A stretch of DNA of 64,000 bases. It comes from Hymenolepis diminuta. Taxonomy: Eukaryota; Platyhelminthes; Cestoda; Cyclophyllidea; Hymenolepididae. The stretch is from the NCBI GenBank assembly GCA_900708905.1, contig CAADRB010000004.1, positions 1 to 64,000 of the forward strand, given 5' to 3'. The notes under the pieces are model-generated. The model did no database searches. It worked only from the letters and a program-made list of their open reading frames with translations, and was not told the DNA's origin. A program made the translations under genes and the position numbers. Below are positions 49,941 to 62,450 of this stretch, piece after piece (position 1 is the stretch's first letter; the number at the start of each line of letters is the position of its first letter).

Positions 49941-50739
49941 CTAACGAAAGAAAAAAAGAGGGAAGAAAAGTACATTTAAAAGAATGCTAGTTGTCATTGT
50001 CAGAAGTTATTTTTTGGCAAAATATAATTACCTCTCACATTCCTCGCGCGTACTAAAAACAACGGGAATCTACCATTAGGAATCACAAGGTATTTAATAA
50101 ATACTTACGAACGGCAGTGTTCGGATGATGGACTTGGTAACGCATGAACATACAGTAGAATAGGGAATGTGAACCGGTAGACGTTGTGCACCTCAAGGAA
50201 TGAACTGTCATGGGACACATCACATGATCCGGCTTACAGTTGCACTTCCACGATCACAGCTCTGCAAAAGTGTGTTAATTGACAGAATGTCGAGTAAATG
50301 AAGCACATCCCCTCATCATCAACATTCTTCGCTCGGATTATCAGTAGATTTCCGGAACGATGACAGTCCATTAATGGTTCTTAGTTTTCAGTTAGATCGA
50401 AATTTTTTATTAATTCATTTTGTTTTAGAGCTCCAGATAAGAATAGACATCAAAATTAACAAAATAATAAATAAAATTGGTTCTCCTTGAGTGAGCTGTA
50501 TTGAGTAGTGCTATGTTAAATGCATCATAGCTAGTCTCATCTGTTTCCCCCTGTTTGTAATTGGGATGGCATGACTAGCCAAGGAAATAAATCAACCGGT
50601 AAACAAGTCCTGAATTTAGTGGGTATAATCTAAAATGAATCTGGTAGTCAAGGCATTAAATTTGAGCATTACAACATTACAAATATGAACTTCCCCTTTT
50701 GAAATTGTAAATGGCTAAATCCTCCCGAATTCAAAAAAG

Positions 50740-51190
50740 TAGGGCTTGTGTCCATTACCTATTTATTTTGACCCCATGACCTCTTTATTTGTTATTTTCC
50801 TTATTCAAAAACTTCCCCACGGTTGAAACTTAAAAACATTTTTTGCTATGCCATGGGCAATAATAATTAAATGTTCATTTATTAAAAGATAGCAAGCATT
50901 ATGCCTTTCAGACAAGCGGATGCATCGCTTTTGTTGTATGAATATAATCTGAGGGAAGGGGAGAATAAGTTGGTTCATGGGATTCAAGATTTTTTCCCTT
51001 CACTACTTAGCTCAGAAGAATATGCATTGAAGATTCGCATTGAATCTGATATCAGTAATGCGGATGGCATTTTGATAAGTGGCGTGTCAACCACCCTTGT
51101 CGTTTACAAGACTTAAATTAATCAGAAGTTGGACACCAGAAGTCCCTGTTGGTTGTTGCACCTGGGTAACAGTAATCCAGTAGATAGTAC
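50740..51190 (+). repeat. Dispersed repeat family C, longest copy
   Basis: The left part matches 17450-17610. The right part (CTTCACTACTTAGCTCAGAAG, CGCATTGAATCTGATATC, GTTGTTGCACCTGGGT) matches 14500-14730 and 58410-58590. Confidence 0.65.
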
Positions 51191-51796
51191 AAAAGTATTG
51201 CTTTTTTCCCACGAAGCGTTGTCAGCTTCATACTTCACTATTTTTGCCTGATTGCCCCTGAAGTGAGAAATTATGAACACCAACATGCCAATCACTTTTG
51301 AAAAGAATAAATTTATGCCTCAATATTTAACCTAACTGTAAAAAAATTTGCACTACTTTGGCGTGATTAATAATGAAATTGGCGGTATTAGCATTCATTA
51401 CGCACTTCCTCAACGCACTGCATATTAGTATATTGACAAATCGTCAAATCATTGAGGTGTTTCCATCGTCAAAGTTAATTATCTAAGAATAGATTAAAAT
51501 AATCTTAGTTAATTCCATTTAAACAACACTTGGATAATTAAGTTATGCGGTCCAAATTTATTCTAAATGAAGTTTCAAAGCCTCCATTTTTCGACTGCTT
51601 TAACTTTAGAATCTAGAATTTTATAGTTCACAGAAGTTTTAGTCCTGTATTTTAAGTTCGAAAGATGCACCAACCTTTTTATGGCGTTAAAGTATTAGTT
51701 TTAAAGTATTACTAATGCCGATAGTGCTACTGGACCAAATTAGACTAGATATCCTCTCATAGAACTAATAATCTTCTCAAGCCTAATAGAATGTAT

Positions 51797-51817
51797 AAGT
51801 GAGTGAGTGAGTGAGCG
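51797..51817. repeat. (GTGA)n microsatellite
   Basis: About four to five GTGA units. Confidence 0.9.
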
Positions 51818-51819
51818 AT

Positions 51820-53475
51820 TTTTCTGAGTGAGAAAACTAAGAGTTAAGTAGGACCACGGTTTTACTGGACAACCGGAAGTGAATGAGAGAAATGAGTAAG
51901 TAATAGGAAAAAAATTGGGAGGAAAGAGAAAGGCATTAGTCCTGAGCATGGGCAACCAGGATTGTGAGGAAAAGGCAAAATACAATAAAAAGGTGGTTGA
52001 CCAATTTTGCGTTCTTTGTTCATGGAAGAATAATTGACAGTTAGGGTCAGAGGCCTACCTCTGACAGTTAGGCAGAGGTATGGCTTAGTAGGGGCGCAAT
52101 ACATAGAGAGAATGAGCGGGCCTATGAGTTAGAGTGCACGGGTTGAAGTTAATTGATTAGGAAATAGCTTTCCATCCTGGTTGTTATTTATCAATACTCA
52201 TTGCAAAGTAAGCAAATGTACAAGCTCTGACAGGGGAAAGTACCCAACCAAGGGTCTCAATGAAATAGTCTAATAAAGAGAAGATTGGCAGGAATTCAAG
52301 TAAAAGTAGAGAATAAACACAGTACGTCAAAACAGCCTTACTGCATTTAGTTTCCAGCTTCATCCGATTGTCCACTTATAACTAGATAATAGCTCATTGC
52401 GACGTGTTCTAATATTCAAAAGTTAACTTTTTTTAGGATTTATAACATGAGCTTTTGGGTAAGGAATGTCCATAGCTTCTTGATCATTTTGTCGAACTGG
52501 CCGGTTAGTCATACCTTGTCAATATATTTGGCCCTTTAAATCAATAAGAATAGTCAGTTGTTGTCAGCAAAGATGTCTAAAAAGGTGTATTCAAATCCGA
52601 ATTTTCCTAGTACTGCTTAATCTTAGCACATTACTGTGGTAATTTGAAATTTTTGCTGGGAATAGAATGTGGATTAGAAGAATAAAAACAATTGGAATAC
52701 CGAAGATATGATTCATCACAGAAATGCAAGGACATTCAAACAACACACAAAATGTAATTGAACATATATTTAAAAGCTGAAAAGCAGGAAGTTGATGAAA
52801 GCACGAATACATCTTCATTTAATAATAATAAGAAAAAAATTCGGTCAAGAATTTGTATCATTATAAATTAATAGACTGATTTCTTACAATACAAAACAGT
52901 GCTTTTAAGTGTACATGACAGCTTAAGGAGCAAAACGACTTCTCTAACGAGCAAAAAGGAATGAAAGCTAATGAAACTGAGTAGTGCTGTGAAAAATGCC
53001 TCTATAGAAAGAGACTGCAGGTTAGTGGTCACAAAAGTTCTGACTGAGCAATTAACCTTTCTAATTTAACTATCCCCAACCACAGAACAAGAGGAAAGAA
53101 GAAGAATTTTGGCAAGCACAGTTCTCGATATTTCTATGTTCACAGTTGGGTTGCACAAATTTGTTATTAATGTAAGCACCCATTTTGCGCTTAGGATACA
53201 AAGAATATTTAATAACAGTTCTACGCGCAATACATACCTAGAAATTTAGACCCTGGATTCATTGCGTACTTGTAAATAATGATTACCTTGAGTGTTAACA
53301 AGGGCTGAGATCAGTGCACCTCTCTCGAACTATCTATTGAATACTAAGTAATAAATTCAGTAGTATTTTCGATTGATAAGGAAGATGTGGGACCTCGGAA
53401 GTGCTTGTATACTTAAGCTCCGATCACGTGACTGTATTTTTAAGCGCTCAAAAGAGCCAATCATTTTTATTCGAT
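51820..53475. other. No gene seen
   Basis: Several short overlapping minus-strand frames (51740-52104, 52184-52375, 52591-52818) but none with splice support or a recognisable product. Confidence 0.35.
52046..52065. repeat. Perfect hairpin
   Basis: Eight-base arms GTCAGAGG/CCTCTGAC around CCTA; the GACAGTTAGG sequence beside it is also repeated directly 30 bases on. Confidence 0.8.
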
Positions 53476-53477
53476 TG

Positions 53478-53610
53478 ACCTTTAGGATTTAATTGGTGTA
53501 ATTGACATTTCAGCATTCCCAGGGCATTCTAATTAGAGAAACCTATCATTCATTCGGAAACTTGGATCTGTTTAATCTAAATCATAATCTGAGATTAACA
53601 AGAAGGGTAC
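53478..53610 (+). repeat. Repeat family G, copy 1
   Basis: CTTTAGGATTTAATTGGTGTAATTGACAT followed by CATTCCCAGGGCATTC, repeated with few changes at 54948-55070. The 60-codon frame at 53502-53684 starts inside it. Confidence 0.75.
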
Positions 53611-54439
53611 TTGCCTTTGATTTTCTTCACATAAGGCTTTGTACCAGTAGTGACGTTTTCATAATGTGCTCTTCATCATTTTGAAGAGTAATTAAAATAT
53701 ACGCTTAGAATGTTTTACGTCTCGCTCTGTAGTTGAGTTATAGTTATCTCAATAGTAATCGTCTTTGAAGGGAGATGCTTGAACTTATAATGTTAATTTA
53801 TAATTTTCATAAAAGTGTAAGAATTTTAAGTGGCACATCTTCTCTTGATTTCAAAAACTGTGTTCAAAACAGAGCCTTCGGTATTTCGTAGGTTGGCTGG
53901 TACAACTCAAGATAGTGTATGTGGTTCTATATGGACCGTTCATGTAATTCACCGGAAGTATTGCTCTATTATTCTTGGTGTTCACCTTCTTTCTTGATAC
54001 ACTACAAAATAGCTAAAGACTGGCTATTGCCAGTGAATATGCGTCCATCTGTTTACTATTATTTCTAGAACAAGGGGTGCTTAGGATACAATACTGTCCT
54101 TCATGAAGTCTTTTTATTTGACCAAATAAAGTTGAAACATGTACCCATCATTTAGTCAGTTTTGCCGCAATAATTCATATAAAGTCAGTGGTGATGCTTT
54201 ATTTAGTCTTTAATAACTTCTTGCAATTATCAGATGGTTAATGGTTTTAAATGTACAGTGGGGTTATACGCCTTTAGAGTTAATATAAACCGTCTCATAG
54301 GCCTACTGTTACAATGGATATCTGGCAACAGCTTTAAAGATGTTAAATACTTATCTTACATCGAAATTCGCATAAAAAATGTTACCGTATACAGGGTGTT
54401 TGTGAAGTAATTCAATATAAAGGTCCGCGGACTTTCGAA

Positions 54440-54710
54440 TGATCAAGAAGTTATCGGCACGCTCTGAAATTCGGAAACCATTTTTTCGTGTGCAAAGATG
54501 ATGGTAGATCAATGCAGAAGTACATACTCAGATCGACGTAAAAACTAAGGAACTGGCATGCAAAACTCAAGATTACAAATTCACGAGCGGTTTAAGAAAT
54601 AGCAGGCGGAAGCTTCGGTATCTTTTGAATTCCAGGTAGAATCTGATGCCCTTTATGCTCCTCTTATGTTCGTTCGAATAAAACTTATTAATAATTAAAT
54701 CATTTAATTT
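54440..54710 (-). repeat. Dispersed repeat family A, reverse copy
   Basis: GGAAACCATTTTTTCGTGTGC, GTACATACTCAGATCGAC and GCATGCAAAACTCAAG blocks. Confidence 0.65.
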
Positions 54711-54944
54711 TCAAGATAGGGAGTTAATTCTTGATTACCCTACAGATGTCGTTGTTATCAAAACCGTGCATAAACCATTGTACCACATTTAAACACTTCT
54801 TTGAAGCTTATTCAGTTGCCTAAAGTAGATGTGAATTCCTGAAAGTGAATAAGCACTCGAATTGCGGTCATACGATGATTCAACTGAATAAAAATAGACA
54901 TTCTACAATCGCTCAAATCAGCCAATTACTCATATTTATTATGT

Positions 54945-55070
54945 TGAGCTTTAGGATTTCATTGGTGTAATTGACATCATAGCGTTTCCATGGCATTCCA
55001 AACAGATGATTTGGAAAATTTGCAACATATATACTCATTTTAATTCAGATCATAATTTAATGATAGAGTT
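54945..55070 (+). repeat. Repeat family G, copy 2
   Basis: Direct copy of 53478-53610, about 1.47 kb downstream. Confidence 0.75.
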
Positions 55071-55529
55071 TATTTTTCCAGGTCCCATTTTATAGTTTTT
55101 TTTATTTCTTTCTTTTAACTTTTTTTCATTTAAAGAGTATAAAATATGTCACTTTTTGTATCATGCTAAACTTGGCTGTACGCATATTAATTCTTAAATA
55201 AGTTTTGGGGTAAGAAAGAGTCAAATTAACCATGACGAGCTCACGAAAAGTTAAACTCCCTACTAGCCCTCTAACTTCTTCTCTACCTCTCACTCTTGTT
55301 ACAAAATACACGAAATTTTGTCCCCTTTTCCTAGAAAGTAAGTGCTTACTATAGACAGGACGAAGGATCTTTTTCGAATACTTCACTCCAGGTATTTTAT
55401 TTTCGCTTTTCACTTTTAAAACACCAGGAAAAAGTGTACTACCCATTTTCTTCTAAAGTGAGAAGACAGTAGAGACAGTCCAACACTCGATTTGGTGGTG
55501 GTCTAAATAGGTAAGGCAAGTTTAATATG

Positions 55530-55640
55530 AATGGGCATAAATTCTATTAAATGTATGAAAGATGGAAGGTGAACCAAGAGACATAAAGGATGCAGATAAT
55601 GCTCAAGACCAGTCAAGTGGACAAGACAGAATTGCAAGGA
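55530..55640 (+). repeat. Repeat family R, copy 1
   Basis: AGGCAAGTTTAATATGAATGGG, then GGTGAACCAAGAGACATAAAGG; related to 57490-57600 and 62330-62450. Confidence 0.5.
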
Positions 55641-56639
55641 TTACCTCGATCATTTATCCCTGTTTTCCCAGCCATTTTCTCTTTTCCCCCAATTTTGCAA
55701 GTAAAGCCGGTGTGATAGGACTCACACATTACCGGTCACCTACCAATGAACTTTCTATTACTCCTCTGATCGACGAGGCCTTTGTTAGAATTATGCCGGC
55801 CACGTTGTCAATATAATGAGTATAGGAACTTGAAAAAAAAAGATTTTATGTACTGAAAAGATTACAGTTAGTTGAAGTGGACACTGACATAAAATGACAT
55901 TTATTTAAATCGAATATCCATTGGTCTCCACTGTTGAGAATATCATCTCATCTCCTCAGCAAACTAATGTATTTCGTCGCGGAATGTAGACTGACATCCA
56001 CAAGCACAGACAAATTATAAATGAAGAAATCAAAGATTAAAAAATAGATACAGGATTCGTTTCTTGTCAGAAAAACCCATGAAAGTTACAGTCAATGTCA
56101 CACTTCTAGTTCAAATCTGCTCCGAAGATACTTTCTATTAACCTGCACATTTGTTCATTTCATGCTACAATTTTGGTCCACGGAAGGGAATAATAAATTT
56201 CATTTCAGTAAATTAAAATAAATTGCATCTTCCGAGCAGATAAAATTTTTGAGATTATTTTTCAACGGTAAAAAATGTACCTTTCATTTGGAAATGAGCT
56301 ATTTCCAAATAGCTAATTTCTAGTGAATTAACGAAAACATTTATGATTGATAATCAAATTTTGAAGTAGCCAGTATTGTAGTTATTAGTATTTGCAGTTG
56401 TCAATCAAAATTTATCATATTAGTTAGGATGACAATGCATATAAGTATACACTTTAACTTAAATACCTCATCTCTGCTATTTTAAGACTGTGAGCTGCTG
56501 GACATCATGTAAGATCATTTCGCCTTCTCAAGCATTGGAAGAAAAGAATGAATTGTAGTGGCAAGATCAACCACCGTGATCAAAAAAGAGCACGATGATC
56601 ACTGGACATCGTAGACATGCATTTGCTACAATCCAGGAG

Positions 56640-56915
56640 ACGAATCAAGATATTTCAATTTTGCAACCTGAGCTACCCATTTTGTAAATGCTGTGCAAGC
56701 CGATTCCAAAAAACAAATGCAGTAAAAGTCTTGTGTACCTTGAGGTTGCTCTCAATCAGTAAAGTTTGGAAATCAGTTGTTCGAGTGCGAAGATGTCTGT
56801 GGATTACCGCTGAAGTACAGACTCAGGCTAAGAATATCAAGAATTACAGACCACAAGTTCTATATTAGAGTTTTTTAAGAAATTGCGGGTGAATACTCGA
56901 ACAATAATCTAACAA
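56640..56915 (-). repeat. Dispersed repeat family A, reverse copy
   Basis: TTTGGAAATCAGTTGTTCGAGTGCG, CAGACCACAAGTTCTATA and GAAATTGCGGGTGAA-like blocks. Confidence 0.6.
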
Positions 56916-57489
56916 ATACTTAAGTTACTTGGTTCTTACGTAGAGAATACAGCTCGACCTTAGGATGTCGAGAATTAAAGAGAGGTATAAAGGATTGGAA
57001 AATCAATTTTCGTTATTTAGCACGTCTGCCAAGTGAACGTTCAAGCCAAAGATTCGACCGTACAGAGCGCATGTAGCAGCAGCAAAATATATGTGACAAC
57101 AAAAGTTTATTGGGGTACGCCTCGTGACCCGGTACAGATGTACTTTAAATCACCATACCAACTCATTTTGTTTTGTATATGGCTTACAGGAAGGTGCGTC
57201 GAGTTCTGGAAGACTATTGTGCATTGGCTAGCTAATTATTATGCAAAAACTTGCAAATTTAATTCTTGATTAAAAAGTGCTATTTAAAATTGTGTCTACT
57301 TCATTCGTGTTCTTCATCGAAAATACCTGTCCGGAACCCATCACTATGTAGCCAATGATTGAAATAAACTTAAGGAAGACAACATAATTTGTCTTAACTG
57401 ATCGTCGAGCATGCCTAACTCTCCAAATCTGTTACCAGAGCATTTATATTAACTCAAAATTGGCCTGGATAGATTATTGTTAAGGAACA

Positions 57490-57600
57490 CCATATAGATA
57501 AGGCAAATTAATATGAAAGGGTACAAAGTCTATAAAACATATAAAGGAAATAATGACGAAGAAACATTAAGAGTACAAAGAGTGAGGGGAAGCGGCCTTC
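57490..57600 (+). repeat. Repeat family R, copy 2
   Basis: AAGGCAAATTAATATGAAAGGG, CATTAAGAGTACAAAGAG and GAGGGGAAGCGG blocks shared with 62330-62450. Confidence 0.5.
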
Positions 57601-58178
57601 TTGCCTTAGAGCCGCAGTCCTCTGACTCAGCGGACGACATGAAGAAGACTATATGTTCTGATCTAATCGATGGCCACATGGACGTCCTACGTTGGTTTCT
57701 CCACTGGTTCACTCTTCGTGTTTTTTGGGGTAGCAAGGTTGCGAATGTACTTCCAATATGGTTGGTGGCTTACAAGAGCATATGTTTCCAAGGCCGGTCA
57801 TCAATTAGACTGATTTTAATCACCACTAGAATGACAGAAATTTGCATTGTGACTGATTCATATATTCCCTTCTTTTCTCTTCCAATCCCAATATCCATTT
57901 ATATAAATGAAGGTGGTGGCCAAACACGTCATCATCGAACGCTTCACCGTTATTTTCCAATTTTATATTCTTACTTTTTCTCTGGTCTTGACAGACAGCT
58001 TTCCAGTTCTACGACCATGGATGTTAACGTTCAAACTACTATAATATCAGTTGTTCGTATAATTATTAAGCTATTACGCATTATATTATTCAGACAAACG
58101 AATGCATATCTATTAGAATTTAACTTTTATTTTGAGAGGATATGGGATTTTACTTGCTCAGTTCTCAATTCGGGTTGA
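57513..58178 (+). other. Long open frame (221 codons), probably not a gene
   Basis: The longest open frame outside Hakai. Its first 90 bases are repeat family R and its last 130 bases (ATTATTCAGACAAACGAATGC region) resemble the family C piece at 50870-50960. The start codon is not kept in the related copy at 55.53 kb, where the same frame stops within a few codons. The translation has a long Ile/Val/Leu-rich end but no recognisable domain. The opening is far longer than chance usually gives, so it is recorded, but no product is claimed. Confidence 0.2.
58050..58175 (+). repeat. Repeat family C, partial copy
   Basis: TTATTAAGCTATTACGCATTAT then TTCAGACAAACGAATGCAT, similar to 50880-50935. Confidence 0.5.
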
Positions 58179-58299
58179 CGAAAATACGCCGCCATTATCC
58201 TTGCTTCCAGGTAGGCATTACCTCAAAAGTCTTCCAGTGATGGGTTGGTATCGGATTTAATGTCGGATTTGGGGATAACATTCTGATAAAAGATAATGT

Positions 58300-58590
58300 G
58301 CCCGTTTATTTACTTATTAAGATAGTCTATATTGTACTCTTCAAACGAGTGAATACAAAGCTTTAGTAATGATAAAGTAATCAAGAGAACGTGTAGAGAG
58401 ATTTGGGTCACGGGATTCGGGATTACTATCTCTTCACTACCGAGCTCAGAAGAATATGTACATTTGTATTTTTAAAAAATGATCCTTTGGAGAGATCCTT
58501 TGAAAATAATGTCAAGGTTGAGAATGTTATTCCGATATGCAGTGCTTCAATCATCCTTGCCGTTTATGAGGCTTAAAGCAATTGGATGTC
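58300..58590 (+). repeat. Repeat family C, copy
   Basis: CACGGGATTCGGGATTACT, CTTCACTACCGAGCTCAGAAG and CCTTGCCGTTTATGAGGC blocks. Confidence 0.6.
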
Positions 58591-58599
58591 CTTGTTAAT

Positions 58600-60035
58600 C
58601 TTCTTCTCTGATATATGAAGTTTTAAACACCTTTTTCTTTTGTAAGACACGCAGTATCCTGAATTTGGACTCTTGGATTCGTTGTTAGTAGTTACGTTTG
58701 TAGAACAGTGATTTTGTCGATGGAGCAAAAGTGCTGCTTTTTCACTAATATTCACATTCAGTAGACATCATTACATTTCATTGTCCTTTTGCAAATTTCC
58801 TTATTGTTAACACTAATATCGGCAATGTCAGTTGGAAGTACGCGAAAATTAATTTAAAAAACGAAATTTGCGAATTTAATTATTAAATAACACCTTTATC
58901 AAATTAATTCAGCAGAAAAAATGAGTCATTGTTTCCAATTTAGCATAGTTTTTGTCTCGAATTAAAAGAACTTGTCAATCAAATAAGAATTTTTGTGAGA
59001 GTGGAACTTGTTGTTGTTATACTCCCATTTTTTGATTCAATTCAATTAATATTATTATCATGACAAGGTAATGGAATATATCTAGATAAGAGGAACAGTA
59101 GAATATATCAAAAAAGGCGTTAAGGGATACGATTAGTTGAAAGGTAGAGAATAAAAAGCTGTCATTAAAAGAGTTTTAGATTTATCACATTCATTGTATC
59201 ACATCCAATCATTCCAAAGTTAAAATCTCTTGGATCTGATCTCCCCAGATTTTGATTGGTGGTTCATGTGATATTTCGAGCTTTTTATTCAGTTGATAAA
59301 GTGGATTAGAGAGAAGTAAACGCATTATATTAAAATCTAAACCCATGATATAAATGCATGCCTAAGTGAATGCAGGCATAAAATCGAGGACGCAAACCAT
59401 AGATACTTACCCGAGGGACGAAACTACTGCAATAAACCTTGAAGAGGTTTTTCGTTCATAACCCCCTTGCACTTCATTTAACTTCCGTACGCCATTCAGT
59501 TAACATTCACTGTCCGATTCGTTCGACTAATACCTGCACATGTGGAGGTATTAGTCATAACCAAGGGGAACAAAAGCACATAAAGTTTTATCCATATCCC
59601 ATTTTGAACAATGTGAAACCCGTTTACATTTTAGAAATAGGCATGAGAAGCACCTGTGGAATTAAAAAAAACGGTTGGAAAGATATAGGGGGCAAATATC
59701 TATTAGGGTCTCTCGTTAATTAAACACCTTCATGTCTAATCATTAATAGAGTGGTCAGTAAGTTTCTAATTGTAACTTATGGAGTATATGATAAATAGAA
59801 GGATCACGATCTTTAAAAATTGGCTGAAATACTTATTATATTAACCTTAGTTTAAGAACATGTATCTCTACTATTTTCTTCCAGAACTACTGATCTTTCT
59901 ATAAGTTGCCCGTAGAACTATCAGGAAACCAAATATACAGAGTGGTTGAGAAGCAATTCCCGATTTCAAAAATCAAAAGATATTATATATTTTTCAGTAT
60001 TAATATAAAAATGGAACGTTAGAAGACACACGGCA
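58600..60035. other. No gene seen
   Basis: A 94-codon + frame (59439-59723) has no recognisable product. An acceptor-like tract ending TTCTTCCAG near 59884 opens no long frame. Confidence 0.35.
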
Positions 60036-60039
60036 TAAA

Positions 60040-60260
60040 TTATGTTTTAAAATTAGAGCATCCTTAAGCAGCTGCTTTTCAAACATGTGACTTTGAGCAT
60101 TCTATAACCGTTTTCGCAGTTCTACGATTCTGTCTGAGCATGTGCTTTTGTTATGACCCTTAACTCTCTTTATACTTGAACAACGCGTTTCCAAACATCA
60201 TAACGCGGCAATAACTTGATACTTTCCCTGTCATTTAAACATTTAGAGGTCTTTTATAGG
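60040..60260 (+). repeat. Dispersed repeat family A, forward copy
   Basis: TCGCAGTTCTACGATTCTG, CTGAGCATGTGCTTTTG and TTGAACAACGCGTTTCC blocks; a diverged copy. Confidence 0.5.
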
Positions 60261-60859
60261 GGTTACTTTTCAGTGCGAATAGCAGAGAACGAGAAGATGA
60301 GAGAAGTGGGATTAAGAGAGTAAGGGTGAGTGCATATAAATCGATTTGACTTGACAGGCGTCATTTATTAATTATCTGTGATACCGTAGCAACATCACGT
60401 GACATTTGGGACAGAGCAGACAGGGCTTGTAAGCTTTTTCGACTGTTTTGCCTCAACGTAAGAATGTATAACACTGTTTAAGTAGATTCTAATCTACTTT
60501 CGTGATTTAAATGAAATATTTTGATAAAATGATTTCCTTCCACAGTATTTGCCATTTTCCTTAATTAAATAAAACATTTCCAGAAGTTGTATAACGCTCT
60601 TGAATATCCCTTCTTTTCCTGATATTAACAAGTAATAATAAGGTTAAAAATTTACTATATCATATTATTACCCACAGTAAAGCGGAAAATTTACCATTTT
60701 TCATTGTGGGTGAGCAAAGTCCAACGAGTTATAAAGGGAAGAGGGTCAAAAAAAGATGTTGAGAATAGAGTGATATTGTCTATTTTTAACTTTAATTATA
60801 ATTTTTCATTTCCCATAGTATTATATGTACTTAATTGACTGCTCTCGATCCAAAATATA

Positions 60860-61070
60860 AGTTGATTTGACACCTGGATTACTGAGTACATTCTTTTCCA
60901 CGATATCCAGTGCCTATTGACCACTTGTTTAACTATGCTGGTAGGTCTTGCAAATTTAAATTATCTTTTTCTTTCAAGAATTGAGAAAGCAAAATGACCT
61001 TACATTATATTGAGCAGCTAGCATGATCTCGACATAGCAGATCATCCCACAATAAAGGAACTACTTGTTA
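60860..61070 (+). repeat. Dispersed repeat family B, copy 3
   Basis: TATCCAGTGCCTATTGACC, GGTAGGTCTTGCAAATT and AGAAAGCAAAATGACC blocks, then CATGATCTCGACATAGCAGA as at 9340-9640. Confidence 0.6.
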
Positions 61071-62325
61071 TTATTTGTATTAACTAATTTCATGACTAAA
61101 AATTATTAAGTGCTACTATTTATATCAAATAGGTCATTTCCAAGCAAGATAAGCCAGGTCAATGCTTAGATTGGTGAAATGTGACCGAATACTAACAATC
61201 AATTACTTTACTCACACAAAATTCAATTGCCTGTATATTCACGATAAGAAGTTTGGCAGAATCTAATACATCGGTATACATTATTATTAAAACTGATTAC
61301 GTTGAGCTTATTTTTGCCATATCCAAATTTAGATAGCTAGTTTGTAAAGTTGTGCTTTTAATTGAATCTAGATGAAATTTTTACAGAGGTTAGTATTTGA
61401 TCTTTTAGGGGCCTTTAACTTATGCTAGCTTAGGCTCTCCACAGCAATGAAGATGGGAGCAATTTGAGATGTAAAATCTCTCCTGGTATCAAGCAAAAAG
61501 AATATTGCTTGTGAAATATGAGGCAACGAAAATAAAGATGATTTTAAATCTTAATTCATAAAAAAAACAATCCAATGGTCTCCTATCGTTTTAGAAATGA
61601 ACTTCTCAAGTATCCTAAAGGTAAAAGGGAGGAAGAAATGATATGAGATCTTTCCTAACTCTTCCGTAAATGAAACAATGTAAGCGCTGCATCTTTATGC
61701 CCAAATCGTATTTTAATTTCACCATAAAATATTTTTTGATGATATAGGCTAAATGACGAGAACTACATTGATTTAAAACGCATATATTGCTTAATTGTAA
61801 GCAGTCCGTGGCTTTTAGCCTTAAGTATTTCAGATGTACCCATGTTAGACGATCAAGTCATCTTCATGAGAATTTAACCGTGGTTTTACGAGTTTACACT
61901 TTGCTGTAGGGTTTTACGACTTAAGGGGTTTCTTAAAGAGGGGGCGGGAGAGTGTCGTTAAACTTATGGTCATTAAAATATGGGTTTATGAAGCACGAAA
62001 TTCGCTTTTCTTAACAGAGGATGATTTTTAAGCACAAATCCATAAAAAATAAGTGTAAGTATGAAATGGATTAACTTATTGCGAAGTTGGATAATAAGTA
62101 CCTTCGATTAGAGCACGTGTTAGCTTCGGCTGAGCGGGTTACAGTTAATTAATATTTAATCCAAGAACCATCAAGGTGAAAAAATTGTAAACGAATTATA
62201 TAACTTAGCTGTGATTCTAATAATCCTTAAGTCTATCGAAGGAAAATGTTTTTCGGAGGGAAACAGATCCCATAGTTTTGTGGGATGCGCGATTTAAATT
62301 TATTTATTTATTTATAAAAGGACTT
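61071..62325. other. No gene seen
   Basis: AT-rich DNA with no supportable feature. Confidence 0.4.
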
Positions 62326-62329
62326 TTAT

Positions 62330-62450
62330 AATTAAGGTAATATATAATGAAAGGGAATAGAGATTTCTAGAATAAGAAAAAGAAAAAGGTGGGCCAAGAA
62401 ACATAGAAAGTACAAAGGGGAGAGGAATCGACCATCATGTCGCACTGGCC
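62330..62450 (+). repeat. Repeat family R, copy 3
   Basis: AATGAAAGGGAATAGAG, GGGCCAAGAAACATAGAAAG and AGTACAAAGGGGAGAGG blocks, with CATGTCGCACTGGCCCC further on. Confidence 0.5.
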
